A stretch of DNA of 64,000 nucleotides from Modestobacter versicolor (GTDB lineage Bacteria > Actinomycetota > Actinomycetes > Mycobacteriales > Geodermatophilaceae): positions 1,736,001-1,800,000 of the forward strand of contig NZ_JACIBU010000001.1 of assembly GCF_014195485.1 (NCBI RefSeq). Reading direction: 5' to 3'. Each line of letters begins with the position of its first letter. Position 1 is the stretch's first letter. The notes below the pieces were generated by a model. It ran no database searches, was not told where the DNA came from, and was given only the letters and a program-made list of their open reading frames with translations. Below, piece by piece: positions 9,440-17,237 of this stretch. The translations under genes and the position numbers were made by a program.

Positions 9440-10594
9440 ATGGCGAGCAGCGACGCGATGGAAGGCACTCCCGAGCAGGGGCGACCGTCCGCGCCGACGG
9501 GCGACCCGAGCCGGCGTCGTCCGATCGGCGTGGGCGTCGTCGGGCTGAGCGCGTCGGGAGGCTGGGGCGCCGCGGCACACCTCCCGGCGATGTCAGCGGT
9601 CGGCGGATTCGAGCTGCGGGGATTGGTGGCGAGCTCGTCCGAGTCGGCCCGGGCAGCGAGTGACGTCCACGGCGCGCCCGCGTACGGATCCACCGAGGAG
9701 CTCGCCCGAGCCGACGGCATCGACCTCGTCGTCGTCACGGTCAAGACGCCTCGGCACCGGGAGCTCGTGCTGCCCGCGCTGGCGGCCGGGAAGCCGGTGT
9801 TCTGCGAGTGGCCTCTGGCCGTCGACCTCGGCGAGGCGGAGGAGATGGCCCACGCCGCGCTGGGGATCTCGACCTTCGTGGGGCTGCAGGGCCGGTCCTC
9901 GCCCACGTTCCGCTGGCTGGCCGACCTCGTGGCCGACGGTCACCTGGGGGACGTGCTCTCGGTGACCGTCTCCGCGGCGACGTCGGAGTGGGGCACGCCG
10001 GTCGACCCCGGCAAGCTCTACACCCTCGACCGCGACCTCGGGGCGACCATGATGTCCATCGCCCTCGGTCACGCCATCGACTCCGTGTCGATGGTGGTCG
10101 GGGAGCTCCAGGACGTCGTGGCGACGACCGCGACCCGGCACCCGAACGTCGCGCTGGCTCGCAGCGGGCAGCACGTCCCGATGACCGCGGAGGACCAGAT
10201 CGCCATCTCCGGCAACCTGCCGGGGGGTGCCGTGCTCTCCGCGCACCAGCGGGGCGGCGTCGTCTCCGGGGTCGGGTTCTCGATGACCATCGACGGTTCG
10301 GAGGGAACACTCCAGGTCACTGCACCAGACCACCCGCACATCGCACCGGTCACCGTGCACGCCGCGCGGAGTGGTGGTCGGCGCGTGGAGCTGACCGTTC
10401 CCGACGGCTACGACCGGTTCCCCCGGCTCGCCCGATCGCCCATCCACACGCTGACCCACGCGTACGCGGGCATCCGTGACCAGCTCCTCGGCGGCCGCGC
10501 CGGCGTCCCCGACTTCCGCGACGCCGTCATCCGTCACCGGCTCATGGACGCGATCAGGCGATCAGCCGCGACCGGGCGGCGCGTTCAGCCCTGA
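9440..10594 (+). CDS. Gfo/Idh/MocA family NAD(P)-dependent oxidoreductase
   Basis: A 384-residue member of the glucose-fructose oxidoreductase / inositol dehydrogenase family. The Rossmann dinucleotide site is GVGVVGLSASGGWGAAAHLP near residues 29-48. The conserved loop with catalytic Lys is usually EKP; here it reads CEWPL (near 135-139), as in galactose-6-oxidoreductase (Gal80)-like members, so dehydrogenase activity on a sugar is uncertain. The Gal80-like pattern FVGLQGRSSP follows. ATG 9440 is preceded by AGAGG nine bases upstream; the frame is open further 5' but without similarity. No sugar transport or catabolic genes adjoin it in the island. Confidence 0.85.
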   Translation: MASSDAMEGTPEQGRPSAPTGDPSRRRPIGVGVVGLSASGGWGAAAHLPAMSAVGGFELRGLVASSSESARAASDVHGAPAYGSTEELARADGIDLVVVTVKTPRHRELVLPALAAGKPVFCEWPLAVDLGEAEEMAHAALGISTFVGLQGRSSPTFRWLADLVADGHLGDVLSVTVSAATSEWGTPVDPGKLYTLDRDLGATMMSIALGHAIDSVSMVVGELQDVVATTATRHPNVALARSGQHVPMTAEDQIAISGNLPGGAVLSAHQRGGVVSGVGFSMTIDGSEGTLQVTAPDHPHIAPVTVHAARSGGRRVELTVPDGYDRFPRLARSPIHTLTHAYAGIRDQLLGGRAGVPDFRDAVIRHRLMDAIRRSAATGRRVQP

Positions 10595-10626
10595 CTGATC
10601 TGCTGCCCTCCCGCGTGCCGCTGACG

Positions 10627-10815
10627 TCACACCCACGTGAGCTCGGCCCGCGCGGCGGGCTCGTCCGGGTGGGGCGTCGTCCACGCCTCCCCCACGCACC
10701 CAGGGCACCGAGGACGCCGGGCAGTGCCGCTCCCGGCTCGGTCAGGACGTACTCCGACCGCGGAGGGCGGTGGCTGTACCGACGCCCAGTGAAGACGCCG
10801 CTCTCGGGCCGAACC
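10627..10815 (-). pseudogene. Relic of an HxlR-family transcription regulator (C-terminal half)
   Basis: Read on the minus strand from about 10805, one frame gives ESGVFTGRRYSHRPPRSEYV followed by LTEPG and LGALGAWG. This is the wing and C-terminal helix of HxlR winged-helix regulators (typically ..RRYSxRPPRxEYxLTxxG..). An in-frame stop lies just upstream and the first ~60 residues, the recognition helices, are absent. The tail PHPDEPAARAELTWV before a stop at 10627 lies in another frame, indicating a frameshift. The missing part would fall where terC ends (10866), so the gene was truncated at that junction. Confidence 0.6.
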
Positions 10816-10865
10816 TGACGTCAAGGGTGGCCACCGAACCTCCCGACGACGGCGGACGCGTGGTC

Positions 10866-11888
10866 CTATCCGGTCGGAAAGCGCTCACCGTCCGGGCCGT
10901 GGCCCGCCAGGCGCGCGCCGGCACGGTTCCGGCGGTCCTTGACGAGGCTGGCCACGGTGGTCACGAGCAGCGTGAGCAGGATGACCGCGAGCGAGATGCT
11001 GGTGGGTACCTCCGGGATCACGGTGACGTGCTCGCCGCCGTTGACGAAGGGCAGCTCGTTGGCGTGCAGCGCGTGGATCAGCAGCCTGGCCCCGATGAAG
11101 CCGAGGATCGCCGCCAGCCCGTAGTGCAGGTAGACCAGCCGGTCGAGCAGGCCGTCGACGAGGAAGTACAGCTGGCGCAGTCCCAGCAGCGAGAACGCGT
11201 TCGCGGCGAACACGAGGAACGTCTCCTGGGTGAGCCCGAAGATCGCCGGTATCGAGTCCACGGCGAACAGGAGGTCGGCGCTGCCTATGGCGACCAGCGC
11301 GACGGCCAGCGGGGTGACCAGGTGCCTGCCGTCGACCCCGACCATCAGCCTGTCGCCGTGGTAGTCGTCGGTGGTCGGTAGGAACCGGCGGACGAACCGC
11401 AGGACTCCGTTCTCGGTGTACTCGTCCTGCCCCTGGTGTCCACCCCGCGCCTGCGCGACAGCCGTCCAGACGAGGAAGGCACCGAACAGGTAGAACACCC
11501 AGCTGAACTGCTCGATCGCGGCGGCGCCGACGAAGATGAAGACGGTCCGCAGCGCGAGCGCGAACACGATGCCGTAGAGCAGCACCTTCTGCTGCAGCGC
11601 CCGGGGCACCGCGAAGCCGGACATGATCAGCACGAAGACGAAGAGGTTGTCGACCGACAAGCTCTTCTCGGTGATGTAGCCGGCGAAGTACTCCCCGCCG
11701 TACCTGCCTCCGTAGAGGGCCCACACCAGCACCCCGAAGGCGACGCCGACGCTGACGTAGGCGATCGACCAGATCGCTGACTCGCGAAGGCGCGGCTCGT
11801 GCGGACGGCGATGGCCCAGCAGGTCGAACCCGATCATCGCGACCACGGCGCCGACCGTGACGGCCCACGCCCAGAAGGGGACATCCAT
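10866..11888 (-). CDS. TerC/Alx family integral membrane protein
   Basis: A 340-residue polytopic membrane protein of the TerC/Alx family, related to manganese exporters (Alx, MeeF/MeeY) and to tellurite-resistance TerC. It shows the two hallmark acidic motifs, SVDNLFVFVLIMSGFAVP near residue 78 and FAVDSIPAIFGLTQETFLVF near 206, and eight or nine hydrophobic helices. The ATG at 11888 has GGAGGTGG seven bases upstream. I looked for the yybP-ykoY manganese riboswitch often found before such genes and do not see it in the short leader. It lies downstream of, but separated by a hairpin from, the SDR pair. Confidence 0.88.
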   Translation of the reverse strand: MDVPFWAWAVTVGAVVAMIGFDLLGHRRPHEPRLRESAIWSIAYVSVGVAFGVLVWALYGGRYGGEYFAGYITEKSLSVDNLFVFVLIMSGFAVPRALQQKVLLYGIVFALALRTVFIFVGAAAIEQFSWVFYLFGAFLVWTAVAQARGGHQGQDEYTENGVLRFVRRFLPTTDDYHGDRLMVGVDGRHLVTPLAVALVAIGSADLLFAVDSIPAIFGLTQETFLVFAANAFSLLGLRQLYFLVDGLLDRLVYLHYGLAAILGFIGARLLIHALHANELPFVNGGEHVTVIPEVPTSISLAVILLTLLVTTVASLVKDRRNRAGARLAGHGPDGERFPTG

Positions 11889-12037
11889 GCGACTACCACC
11901 TCCAGTGACTGGCGTGCATCAGTTGCCCGTCGCCGGGACGGTCTCGTGCCGACCTCCGGCTGAGAGCGCGAGGACCTTCCCGGCGGGATCGTCCGGAGCA
12001 CCGGGCCCCGGGCGCCACGGCCCGCCATGCACGACGA

Positions 12038-12075
12038 CGGCGCGGCTCGGGCACCGTGCGGCTCGAGCCGCGCCG
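12038..12075. terminator. Hairpin after the SDR pair
   Basis: A 12-bp perfect stem (CGGCGCGGCTCG and its complement) with a 14-base loop lies 21 bases after the SDR stop at 12096, ahead of terC. Confidence 0.65.
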
Positions 12076-12095
12076 CCCCGTCCGATCCCGGGGGA

Positions 12096-12989
12096 TCAGT
12101 GCGCCGTTGGGCGGAGGGTGTCCTCCAGGCGCATCCGGCGGAGGAGCCGTTCCCGCTGCACCGTGGCCACCGCGGTGACCGGCACGTCCCCGAAGTCGGA
12201 GAAGTCGACGCTGGAGCGGTAGGGGCGCGACCCGGCCGGGAGGCCGACGACCCGCGCGATCTCGTCGGCGACCGCCTGGACGTCCTGCTGGACGCCCGGG
12301 GCGAACAGCGACTCGGTGGCGGCCTCGTTGCCGGCCAGGGCGGCGCCGTACTCGGCGTCGTAGGCGGAGGCCACCTCCGTGTCCGCCGGGAACCCGGCGT
12401 CGGGGAAGTGCGCCGTGCCCTGGGTGAACGGGCCCGGCATGACGATGGACGTCTCGATCCCGAACCGTGCCACCTCGATGGCGACGGAGTCGGCGAAGGA
12501 GTCCATCGCGGCCTTGGCCGCGGTGTAGGGGGCGAGGAACGGCGGAACGACCCTGCTCGTCCCGCTGCCCACCCACAGCAGCAGCCCCGACCGCTGCCGG
12601 CGCATGACCGGCAGGGCCGCGCGGTTGACCCGCAGCGCCCCCACGGTGTTGGTGTCGTACGCGGCGAGGACCTGTTCAGGGGTGAAGGCCTCCGTGATGC
12701 CGAACAGGAGGTGCGCGGCGTTGTGGACGACCACGTCCAGGCGACCTTGCTCGGCCTGGATGCGCTCGACCGCCGCGCGGGCCGAGGGCTCGCTGAGCAC
12801 GTCGAGCTCCACCACGCGCAGGTCCAGGTTCTCCTGGGCGGCGAAGGTGAGCAGGTCCCCGGCCCTGTCCTCGTTGCGACTCTCGGGGTCGCGCATGGTG
12901 GCATAGACCGTGTGGCCGTCCGCGGCCACGGTTCGGGCCGCAAGACGGCCGATGCCGGTGCCTGCGCCGGTGATCAGGACGACGGACAT
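12096..12989 (-). CDS. Short-chain dehydrogenase/reductase (island SDR 1)
   Basis: A 297-residue classical SDR: nucleotide-binding TGAGTGIG at residues 7-14, NAA at 90-92, and the catalytic pair Y155/K159 in YTAAKAA with a serine near 142-145. The C-terminal region is longer than in FabG-type enzymes and resembles SDRs acting on bulky hydroxy- or keto-compounds; the substrate is unknown. The ATG at 12989 follows GAGAGGAAA. It is second in a two-gene operon after the SDR at 13034, 44 bases apart. A TetR regulator divergent from that gene probably controls both. Confidence 0.87.
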   Translation of the reverse strand: MSVVLITGAGTGIGRLAARTVAADGHTVYATMRDPESRNEDRAGDLLTFAAQENLDLRVVELDVLSEPSARAAVERIQAEQGRLDVVVHNAAHLLFGITEAFTPEQVLAAYDTNTVGALRVNRAALPVMRRQRSGLLLWVGSGTSRVVPPFLAPYTAAKAAMDSFADSVAIEVARFGIETSIVMPGPFTQGTAHFPDAGFPADTEVASAYDAEYGAALAGNEAATESLFAPGVQQDVQAVADEIARVVGLPAGSRPYRSSVDFSDFGDVPVTAVATVQRERLLRRMRLEDTLRPTAH

Positions 12990-13033
12990 GGTGACGTTTC
13001 CTCTCGTGCAGCGTGACGTTGGCGAGGGTCGGG

Positions 13034-13807
13034 TCAGGCCATGCCGCCGTTGACGTAGATCGTCTGACCGTTGATCCAGCGGGCGGCGCCGGCGAGGGCC
13101 GAGACCACCTCGGCGATGTCCTCGGGCGTGCCCAGCCGCTGCATGGGGTTCATGCCGGCCATCCGCTCGATGGTCGTCTCGTCCTTGTCGGACAGGAACA
13201 GTGCGGTGGCGGTGGGCCCGGGCGCCACGGCGTTGACGGTGACGTCGCGGCCACGCAGCTCCTTGGCGAGCACGCCGCTGACCGCGTCGACGGCGCCCTT
13301 GGTCGCCGCGTAAGGCCCGTAGCCGGGCAGGCCGAGCTTCACCACCGAGGTGGAGAAGTTGATGATCGCGCCACCGTCGCGGACCCGGCGCGCGGCCTGC
13401 TGAGCCACGACGAACGTGCCGCGGACGTTGGTGCGGTGCATGGCGTCGAGCACGTCGAGGTCGAAGTCGGCGATCGGCCCCAGGTGCATGACGCCCGCGG
13501 AGTTCACCACGACGTCGACACCGCCGAACTCGGCCTCGGCACGGTCGAAGACGGCGGCCACCGCCTCGGCATCGGCGACGTCGGCCTGCGCGGCGAAGGC
13601 GCGGGCACCGTGCTGCTCGGCAGCCGAGACGGCCTCCTTCGCCGCACCCTCGTCACCGGCGTAGACGATCACGACGTCCTGACCGTCCGCGGCGAGCCGC
13701 TCGACGACGGCCCGGCCGATGCCGCGCGACCCACCGGTCACGACGGCCACCCGCCGCCGACCGCCACCGGCCGAGGGCGTGCCGTCGGTGTTGTCAGTGA
13801 TGGACAT
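13034..13807 (-). CDS. FabG-like short-chain dehydrogenase (island SDR 2)
   Basis: A 257-residue SDR with TGGSRGIG at residues 24-31, NSAG at 102-105, and Y166/K170 in YAATKGA with serines at 152/154. Its end, GQTIYVNGGMA, is typical of FabG-like 3-oxoacyl or xenobiotic reductases. The ATG at 13807 has GGAGGT seven bases upstream. It is the first gene of the operon and divergent from the TetR gene at 13911, across a 103-base relatively AT-rich gap holding inverted repeats, the usual layout of a TetR-repressed detoxification operon. Confidence 0.9.
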   Translation of the reverse strand: MSITDNTDGTPSAGGGRRRVAVVTGGSRGIGRAVVERLAADGQDVVIVYAGDEGAAKEAVSAAEQHGARAFAAQADVADAEAVAAVFDRAEAEFGGVDVVVNSAGVMHLGPIADFDLDVLDAMHRTNVRGTFVVAQQAARRVRDGGAIINFSTSVVKLGLPGYGPYAATKGAVDAVSGVLAKELRGRDVTVNAVAPGPTATALFLSDKDETTIERMAGMNPMQRLGTPEDIAEVVSALAGAARWINGQTIYVNGGMA

Positions 13808-13836
13808 GATTGCTACCTCCGATGTCGTTCAGATGT

Positions 13837-13856
13837 TGGCGATGACTACATTGCCA
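13837..13856. promoter_or_regulatory. Candidate operator in the SDR-tetR divergent region
   Basis: TGGCGATG-ACTA-CATTGCCA is an inverted repeat with 7 of 8 arm positions matching. A related half site, TGGCGCATTG, follows within 20 bases. It lies between the divergent SDR and TetR genes, where an autoregulated TetR protein would bind. Confidence 0.4.
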
Positions 13857-13910
13857 CGGGTGGCGCATTGTTGCAAGCGTTGACACCAGAGAACTGTTAT
13901 CTTCGATCTC

Positions 13911-14669
13911 ATGAGCGAGGAGATGGCCGCCACGCGTGGGGGCAGAGCGCACCGCGACACCATCGAGCGGGCGGCCCTGGAGCTGCTGGAGGCCGGCGGG
14001 CCGAGCGCGGTGACCACACGCGCCGTCGCTGCGGCCGCCGAGGTCCAGTCGGTGACCATCTACCGGGCCTACGGCGACATGGAGAGGCTGCTCGACGCCG
14101 CAGTGCAACGAGGCTTCCGCCAGTACATCGAGCTCAAGACCGGTCGCGCGCGCGTCGGCGATCCGGTCGACGACCTGCGTGAGGGCTGGGACCTGCACGT
14201 CGGCTTCGGGCTCGAGCACCCCCACCTCTACGCCCTGATGTACGGCCGGCCCAACGTCAGCCCTCCGGGTGCAGCCGCCGTCCAGGCCGACACGGTCCTG
14301 CTGGGACTGGTCCAGGCCGTCGCCCGTGCCGGCCGACTCCGCACTGACGTGGCCTCCGCTGCACGGGCCGTGCACGCGGCGGGATGCGGCGTGACGCTCT
14401 CGCTGATCGGAGTTCCGGTGGACGAGCGGGACCCGCAGCTCTCCCATCGGGTGCGGGAAGCCGTCCTCGGCTCGCTGACCACCGATGTCTGCACCGGGTC
14501 GGGCGAGGTCACCGACGCACCCGCAGGGAGTGTCCACGCCGTCGCGCTCGCCGCGACGCTGCGCGACGGGGACCCTTCGCCGCTCACCGAGGCGGAGACG
14601 AACCTGCTGGTCGAGTGGCTGGACAGGCTGGCGCGCGGGCCCGGAACGGGCCTCGTTGCGCCGTCATAG
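13911..14669 (+). CDS. TetR/AcrR family transcriptional regulator (island)
   Basis: A 252-residue regulator. The N-terminal HTH (about residues 15-60) reads TIERAALELLEAGGPSAVTT, then RAVAAAAEVQSVTIYRAYGD, the canonical TetR pattern with the Y of helix 3. The C-terminal ligand domain is unassigned. The ATG at 13911 has no SD, but TATCTT lies seven bases upstream, so the mRNA may be leaderless. Divergent from the two-SDR operon, which it probably represses. It is the last gene before the right attachment-site copy. Confidence 0.88.
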   Translation: MSEEMAATRGGRAHRDTIERAALELLEAGGPSAVTTRAVAAAAEVQSVTIYRAYGDMERLLDAAVQRGFRQYIELKTGRARVGDPVDDLREGWDLHVGFGLEHPHLYALMYGRPNVSPPGAAAVQADTVLLGLVQAVARAGRLRTDVASAARAVHAAGCGVTLSLIGVPVDERDPQLSHRVREAVLGSLTTDVCTGSGEVTDAPAGSVHAVALAATLRDGDPSPLTEAETNLLVEWLDRLARGPGTGLVAPS

Positions 14670-15019
14670 GCACGACTCTCGGCGGCGCCCGCAGAAGCGC
14701 CCAGGTCGTGCCCCGTATCAGCTCTGACTGAGATGGGCGAGTACCGACTGCGGCGAGGGCAGCCACACGTCCGCCCGCCCAGGCGAGGCCGCAGCTCCAT
14801 ACGCGAACAGCAGAGAGCAATGGGCAGCGGACCGGGCAACGCCGAGGAACTGCCTTCCCTGCCGCCCTGTGAGCTCAAGGCACGTGGGAGGCACGGCACC
14901 CGCCTGGCTTCGCGTTGACCAGCGATGATGCGCTTGGAGCCTGCAGCCTTCCGCGCTGGCCATGCCGGTTCGATCCCGGTCCCCCGCTCCACGCACGCCC
15001 GGCCTTCGGACGCCGGCCC
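14670..15019. other. Gap at the right end of the island
   Basis: 350 bases between the TetR gene and the epoxide hydrolase. Apart from the tRNA-Gly 3'-half copy (14941-14992) I see no gene or promoter. A minus-strand open frame crossing it is an artefact of reading through the tRNA copy. Confidence 0.6.
14941..14992 (+). repeat. Right attachment-site copy: degenerate tRNA-Gly 3' half
   Basis: It aligns without gaps to the 3' half of tRNA-Gly (8271-8322) with five mismatches and keeps the anticodon TCC, the T arm and the CCA end, but there is no 5' half or D arm. It is therefore not a tRNA gene. Same strand as the intact tRNA, marking the right boundary of the inserted segment. Confidence 0.8.
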
Positions 15020-16192
15020 TCAGCGGACCGGGCGGAAGAACGCGCGGATGTCCTCCACGACGACGTCCGGCACCTCCAGCGAGGCGAAGTGGCCCCCGCG
15101 GTCGAACTCGCTCCAGTGCACGATGTGGTCGTTGTCCCGGTCGGCGAAGGCGCGGATGGACCGGAAGTCGTCCTGGAACACCGCGACGCCCATCCGGCCG
15201 TGGTTGACCTGCGGCTCCCGCACGGCCCGGCCCTCCTCGAAGTGGTAGCGACCCGCGCTCGCCGAGGTGTTGGTGAGCCACTCGAGCGACACCGACCCGA
15301 CGATCTTCTCCAGCGGTACGAGGCTCGTGCCGTTGCCGAAGTTGACGAACAGCTCGTTCCAGGCGAGCTGGCCGATCGGCGAGTCGGAGATGCCGACCGC
15401 CACGGTCTGCGGGCGGGACGCGTTGATCGCGTTGTAGCCGCCCACCGACTGGAACCAGCTCATGTGCTCCAGCGCCGCGTGGTCCCGCGGCGTCAGCGCC
15501 TCGAACTCCGCGGGGTCGCCCGAGGGGAAGGAGAACGCCTGGAGCACGTGCGACCCGAGGTACCCGGCCGGCTGGAGGAGACCCAGCTCCCGGCCGACGA
15601 GCGCCCCGGCGTCGCTGCCGTGAGCCCCGTAGCTGTCGTACCCCAGGCGGCGCATGAGGGTGTCGAACGTGCGCGCGACGCGCTGCATCGTCCACCCGCG
15701 GTCGACCAGCGGCGTGCTGAAGCCGAAGCCGGGGATCGACGGCACGACGACGGAGAAGGCGTCCTCGGCCCGTCCACCGTGTGCGACGGGATCGACCAGC
15801 GGGTCGATCACGTCCAGGAAGTCGGTGACGTTGCCGGGATAGGTGTGCACGAGCAGCAGCGGTACCGCGGCCTCGTGCGCCGACCGAACGTGCAGGAAGT
15901 GGACGGGCTGGCCGTCGATGTCGGTGGTGGCCTGCGGGTACGCGTTCAGCTGCGCCTCGAGCGCCCGCCAGTCGAAGGTCCGCCACGCCTCCAGGGCCTC
16001 GGTGAGCCAGGAGTTGGGCGTGCCGTACGTCCAGTCGTCGCCGGGCGCCGGCTGCGGGAGCCGGGTGCGGGCGAGCCGCTCGCGCAGGTCGTCCAGGTCG
16101 GCCTGCGGCACCTCGATCCGGAAGGGCCGGATCTCGTCGGGGCTGCCGGAGGACGGGGTCGGGTGCGGGCCGGAGGAGGAGGTCGTGGTCAT
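15020..16192 (-). CDS. Epoxide hydrolase (EHN domain, alpha/beta-hydrolase)
   Basis: 390 residues. The N-terminal EHN domain (PFRIEVPQADLDDLRERLAR, about residues 21-40, continuing to GTPNSWL) is followed by the alpha/beta-hydrolase core with HTYPGN as the oxyanion region. The nucleophile elbow HGSDAG carries the aspartate expected of epoxide hydrolases, though the usual Trp after it (SDWG) is Ala here. The C-terminal HFASLEVPDVVVEDIRAFF supplies the catalytic His. It hydrolyses an unidentified epoxide to a diol in the cytoplasm. ATG 16192 is only 60 bases from the divergent WYL regulator, which likely controls it. Confidence 0.87.
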   Translation of the reverse strand: MTTTSSSGPHPTPSSGSPDEIRPFRIEVPQADLDDLRERLARTRLPQPAPGDDWTYGTPNSWLTEALEAWRTFDWRALEAQLNAYPQATTDIDGQPVHFLHVRSAHEAAVPLLLVHTYPGNVTDFLDVIDPLVDPVAHGGRAEDAFSVVVPSIPGFGFSTPLVDRGWTMQRVARTFDTLMRRLGYDSYGAHGSDAGALVGRELGLLQPAGYLGSHVLQAFSFPSGDPAEFEALTPRDHAALEHMSWFQSVGGYNAINASRPQTVAVGISDSPIGQLAWNELFVNFGNGTSLVPLEKIVGSVSLEWLTNTSASAGRYHFEEGRAVREPQVNHGRMGVAVFQDDFRSIRAFADRDNDHIVHWSEFDRGGHFASLEVPDVVVEDIRAFFRPVR

Positions 16193-16252
16193 GGCCCGCA
16201 CGCTAGGGAGCAAAGAGGCACAGACCTTTCCTGTTCTGCCAGGCTGCGTTCG

Positions 16253-17218
16253 ATGACCACGTCGGCCCGGCTGCTCGCCCTCCTGGGGCTGCTGCAGGCC
16301 CGCGCGAGCTGGACCGGTCCGGAGCTCGCGGCGCGGCTGGACGTCACCGTCCGCACCGTGCGCAACGACGTCGACCGGCTGCGCGAGCTCGGGTACCCGG
16401 TGACGGCGGTGCGCGGCGCAGCCGGGCACTACCGGCTGGGGCCGGGCGCCTCGCTGCCACCGCTGCTGCTCGACGACGAGGAGGCCGTCGCCCTCGCGGT
16501 CGGGCTCCGGTCCGCCTCGGGGGTGGCCGGCACCGCGGAGTCCAGTGCCCGCGCTCTGGCCAAGCTCGAGCAGGTGCTGCCCTCCCGGCTCCGCTCCCGC
16601 GTCGACGCGATCGCGCGCACGGTCGACCGCGGCCCGGACAACACCGGGAGCAACGCCCCCGACCCGGAGGTCGACCCGGCCGTGCTCGCCCAGGTGGCCC
16701 AGGCCATCGCCCGCGTGGAGTGGCTGCGGTTCGACCACCACCACCAGCCGCACCTGGTGGAGCCCTACCGCCTCGTGTCGTGGCAGCGGCGCTGGTACCT
16801 GGTGGCCCGCGACGTCGCCACCAGGGAGTGGGGCACGTTCCGCCTGGACTGGCTGACCCTCCGGACGCCGACCGGGCGCCGCTTCGAGCCCGAGCCGCTG
16901 GCGGAGGCCGACTACGACGCCTTCGTCCTGCGCGAGGTCGCGTCCAGCGGGTGGGCGGTGCACGCGCGGATCACGGTGGCCGCGCCGGCACCCGAGGTGC
17001 TGGGCCGGATCAACCCCGCGGTCGGCGTGGTGGAGCCGGTCGACGACCACACGTGCGTCCTGGTCACCGGCGCCGACAGCGTGGAGACCATCGCCGCCTA
17101 CATCGGGATGCTCGGCCTGGACTTCCGGCTCACCGGCCCGCCGGACCTGGTCGAGGCGCTCCGCGTGATGAGCCGCCGCTACGCCGCCGCCGTCGACCAC
17201 CCCGACGCGGGGACCTGA
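16253..17218 (+). CDS. DeoR-type HTH, WYL-domain transcriptional regulator
   Basis: A 321-residue YafY/WYL-family regulator: N-terminal HTH_11 (LLALLGLLQARASWTGPELA and TVRTVRNDVDRLRELGYPV), then a WYL domain around residues 150-215 (EPYRLVSWQRRWYLVARD) and a WCX C-terminal domain. WYL proteins sense nucleic-acid or small ligands. This one is divergent from the epoxide hydrolase with a 60-base shared gap, so that gene is its most likely target. I chose ATG 16253 because the protein then begins MTTSARLLALLGLLQ; the longer open frame upstream runs through the hydrolase. Confidence 0.9.
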   Translation: MTTSARLLALLGLLQARASWTGPELAARLDVTVRTVRNDVDRLRELGYPVTAVRGAAGHYRLGPGASLPPLLLDDEEAVALAVGLRSASGVAGTAESSARALAKLEQVLPSRLRSRVDAIARTVDRGPDNTGSNAPDPEVDPAVLAQVAQAIARVEWLRFDHHHQPHLVEPYRLVSWQRRWYLVARDVATREWGTFRLDWLTLRTPTGRRFEPEPLAEADYDAFVLREVASSGWAVHARITVAAPAPEVLGRINPAVGVVEPVDDHTCVLVTGADSVETIAAYIGMLGLDFRLTGPPDLVEALRVMSRRYAAAVDHPDAGT

Positions 17219-17237
17219 GAGCACCAGGTGAGGTCGC

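Larger units (their letters stand above)
8322..14940. mobile_element. Probable genomic island integrated at tRNA-Gly, integrase lost
   Basis: The intact tRNA gene at the left and a 3'-half copy at the right, in the same orientation, is the arrangement left by tyrosine-recombinase integration into a tRNA 3' end. The enclosed 6.6 kb carries a SnoaL protein, an oxidoreductase, an HxlR relic, TerC, two SDRs and a TetR regulator. None of these belong to the conserved tig-rpiB neighbourhood. The codon bias looks weaker and the intergenic regions AT-richer than on either side. No integrase, excisionase or replication gene is present. The island reading is an inference. Confidence 0.6.

Noticed and set aside
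11889-12095. yybP-ykoY manganese riboswitch upstream of the TerC/Alx gene
   Set aside because: Expected for the family, but the conserved helices and loop sequences are not visible in the short leader.
14228-14992. Minus-strand frame across the TetR gene and the tRNA-Gly copy
   Set aside because: It begins by reading the tRNA fragment antisense and then runs against the TetR gene; no protein pattern.
14941-14992. A second tRNA-Gly gene
   Set aside because: Only the 3' half is present; there is no acceptor 5' strand or D arm, and the anticodon stem has a mismatch.
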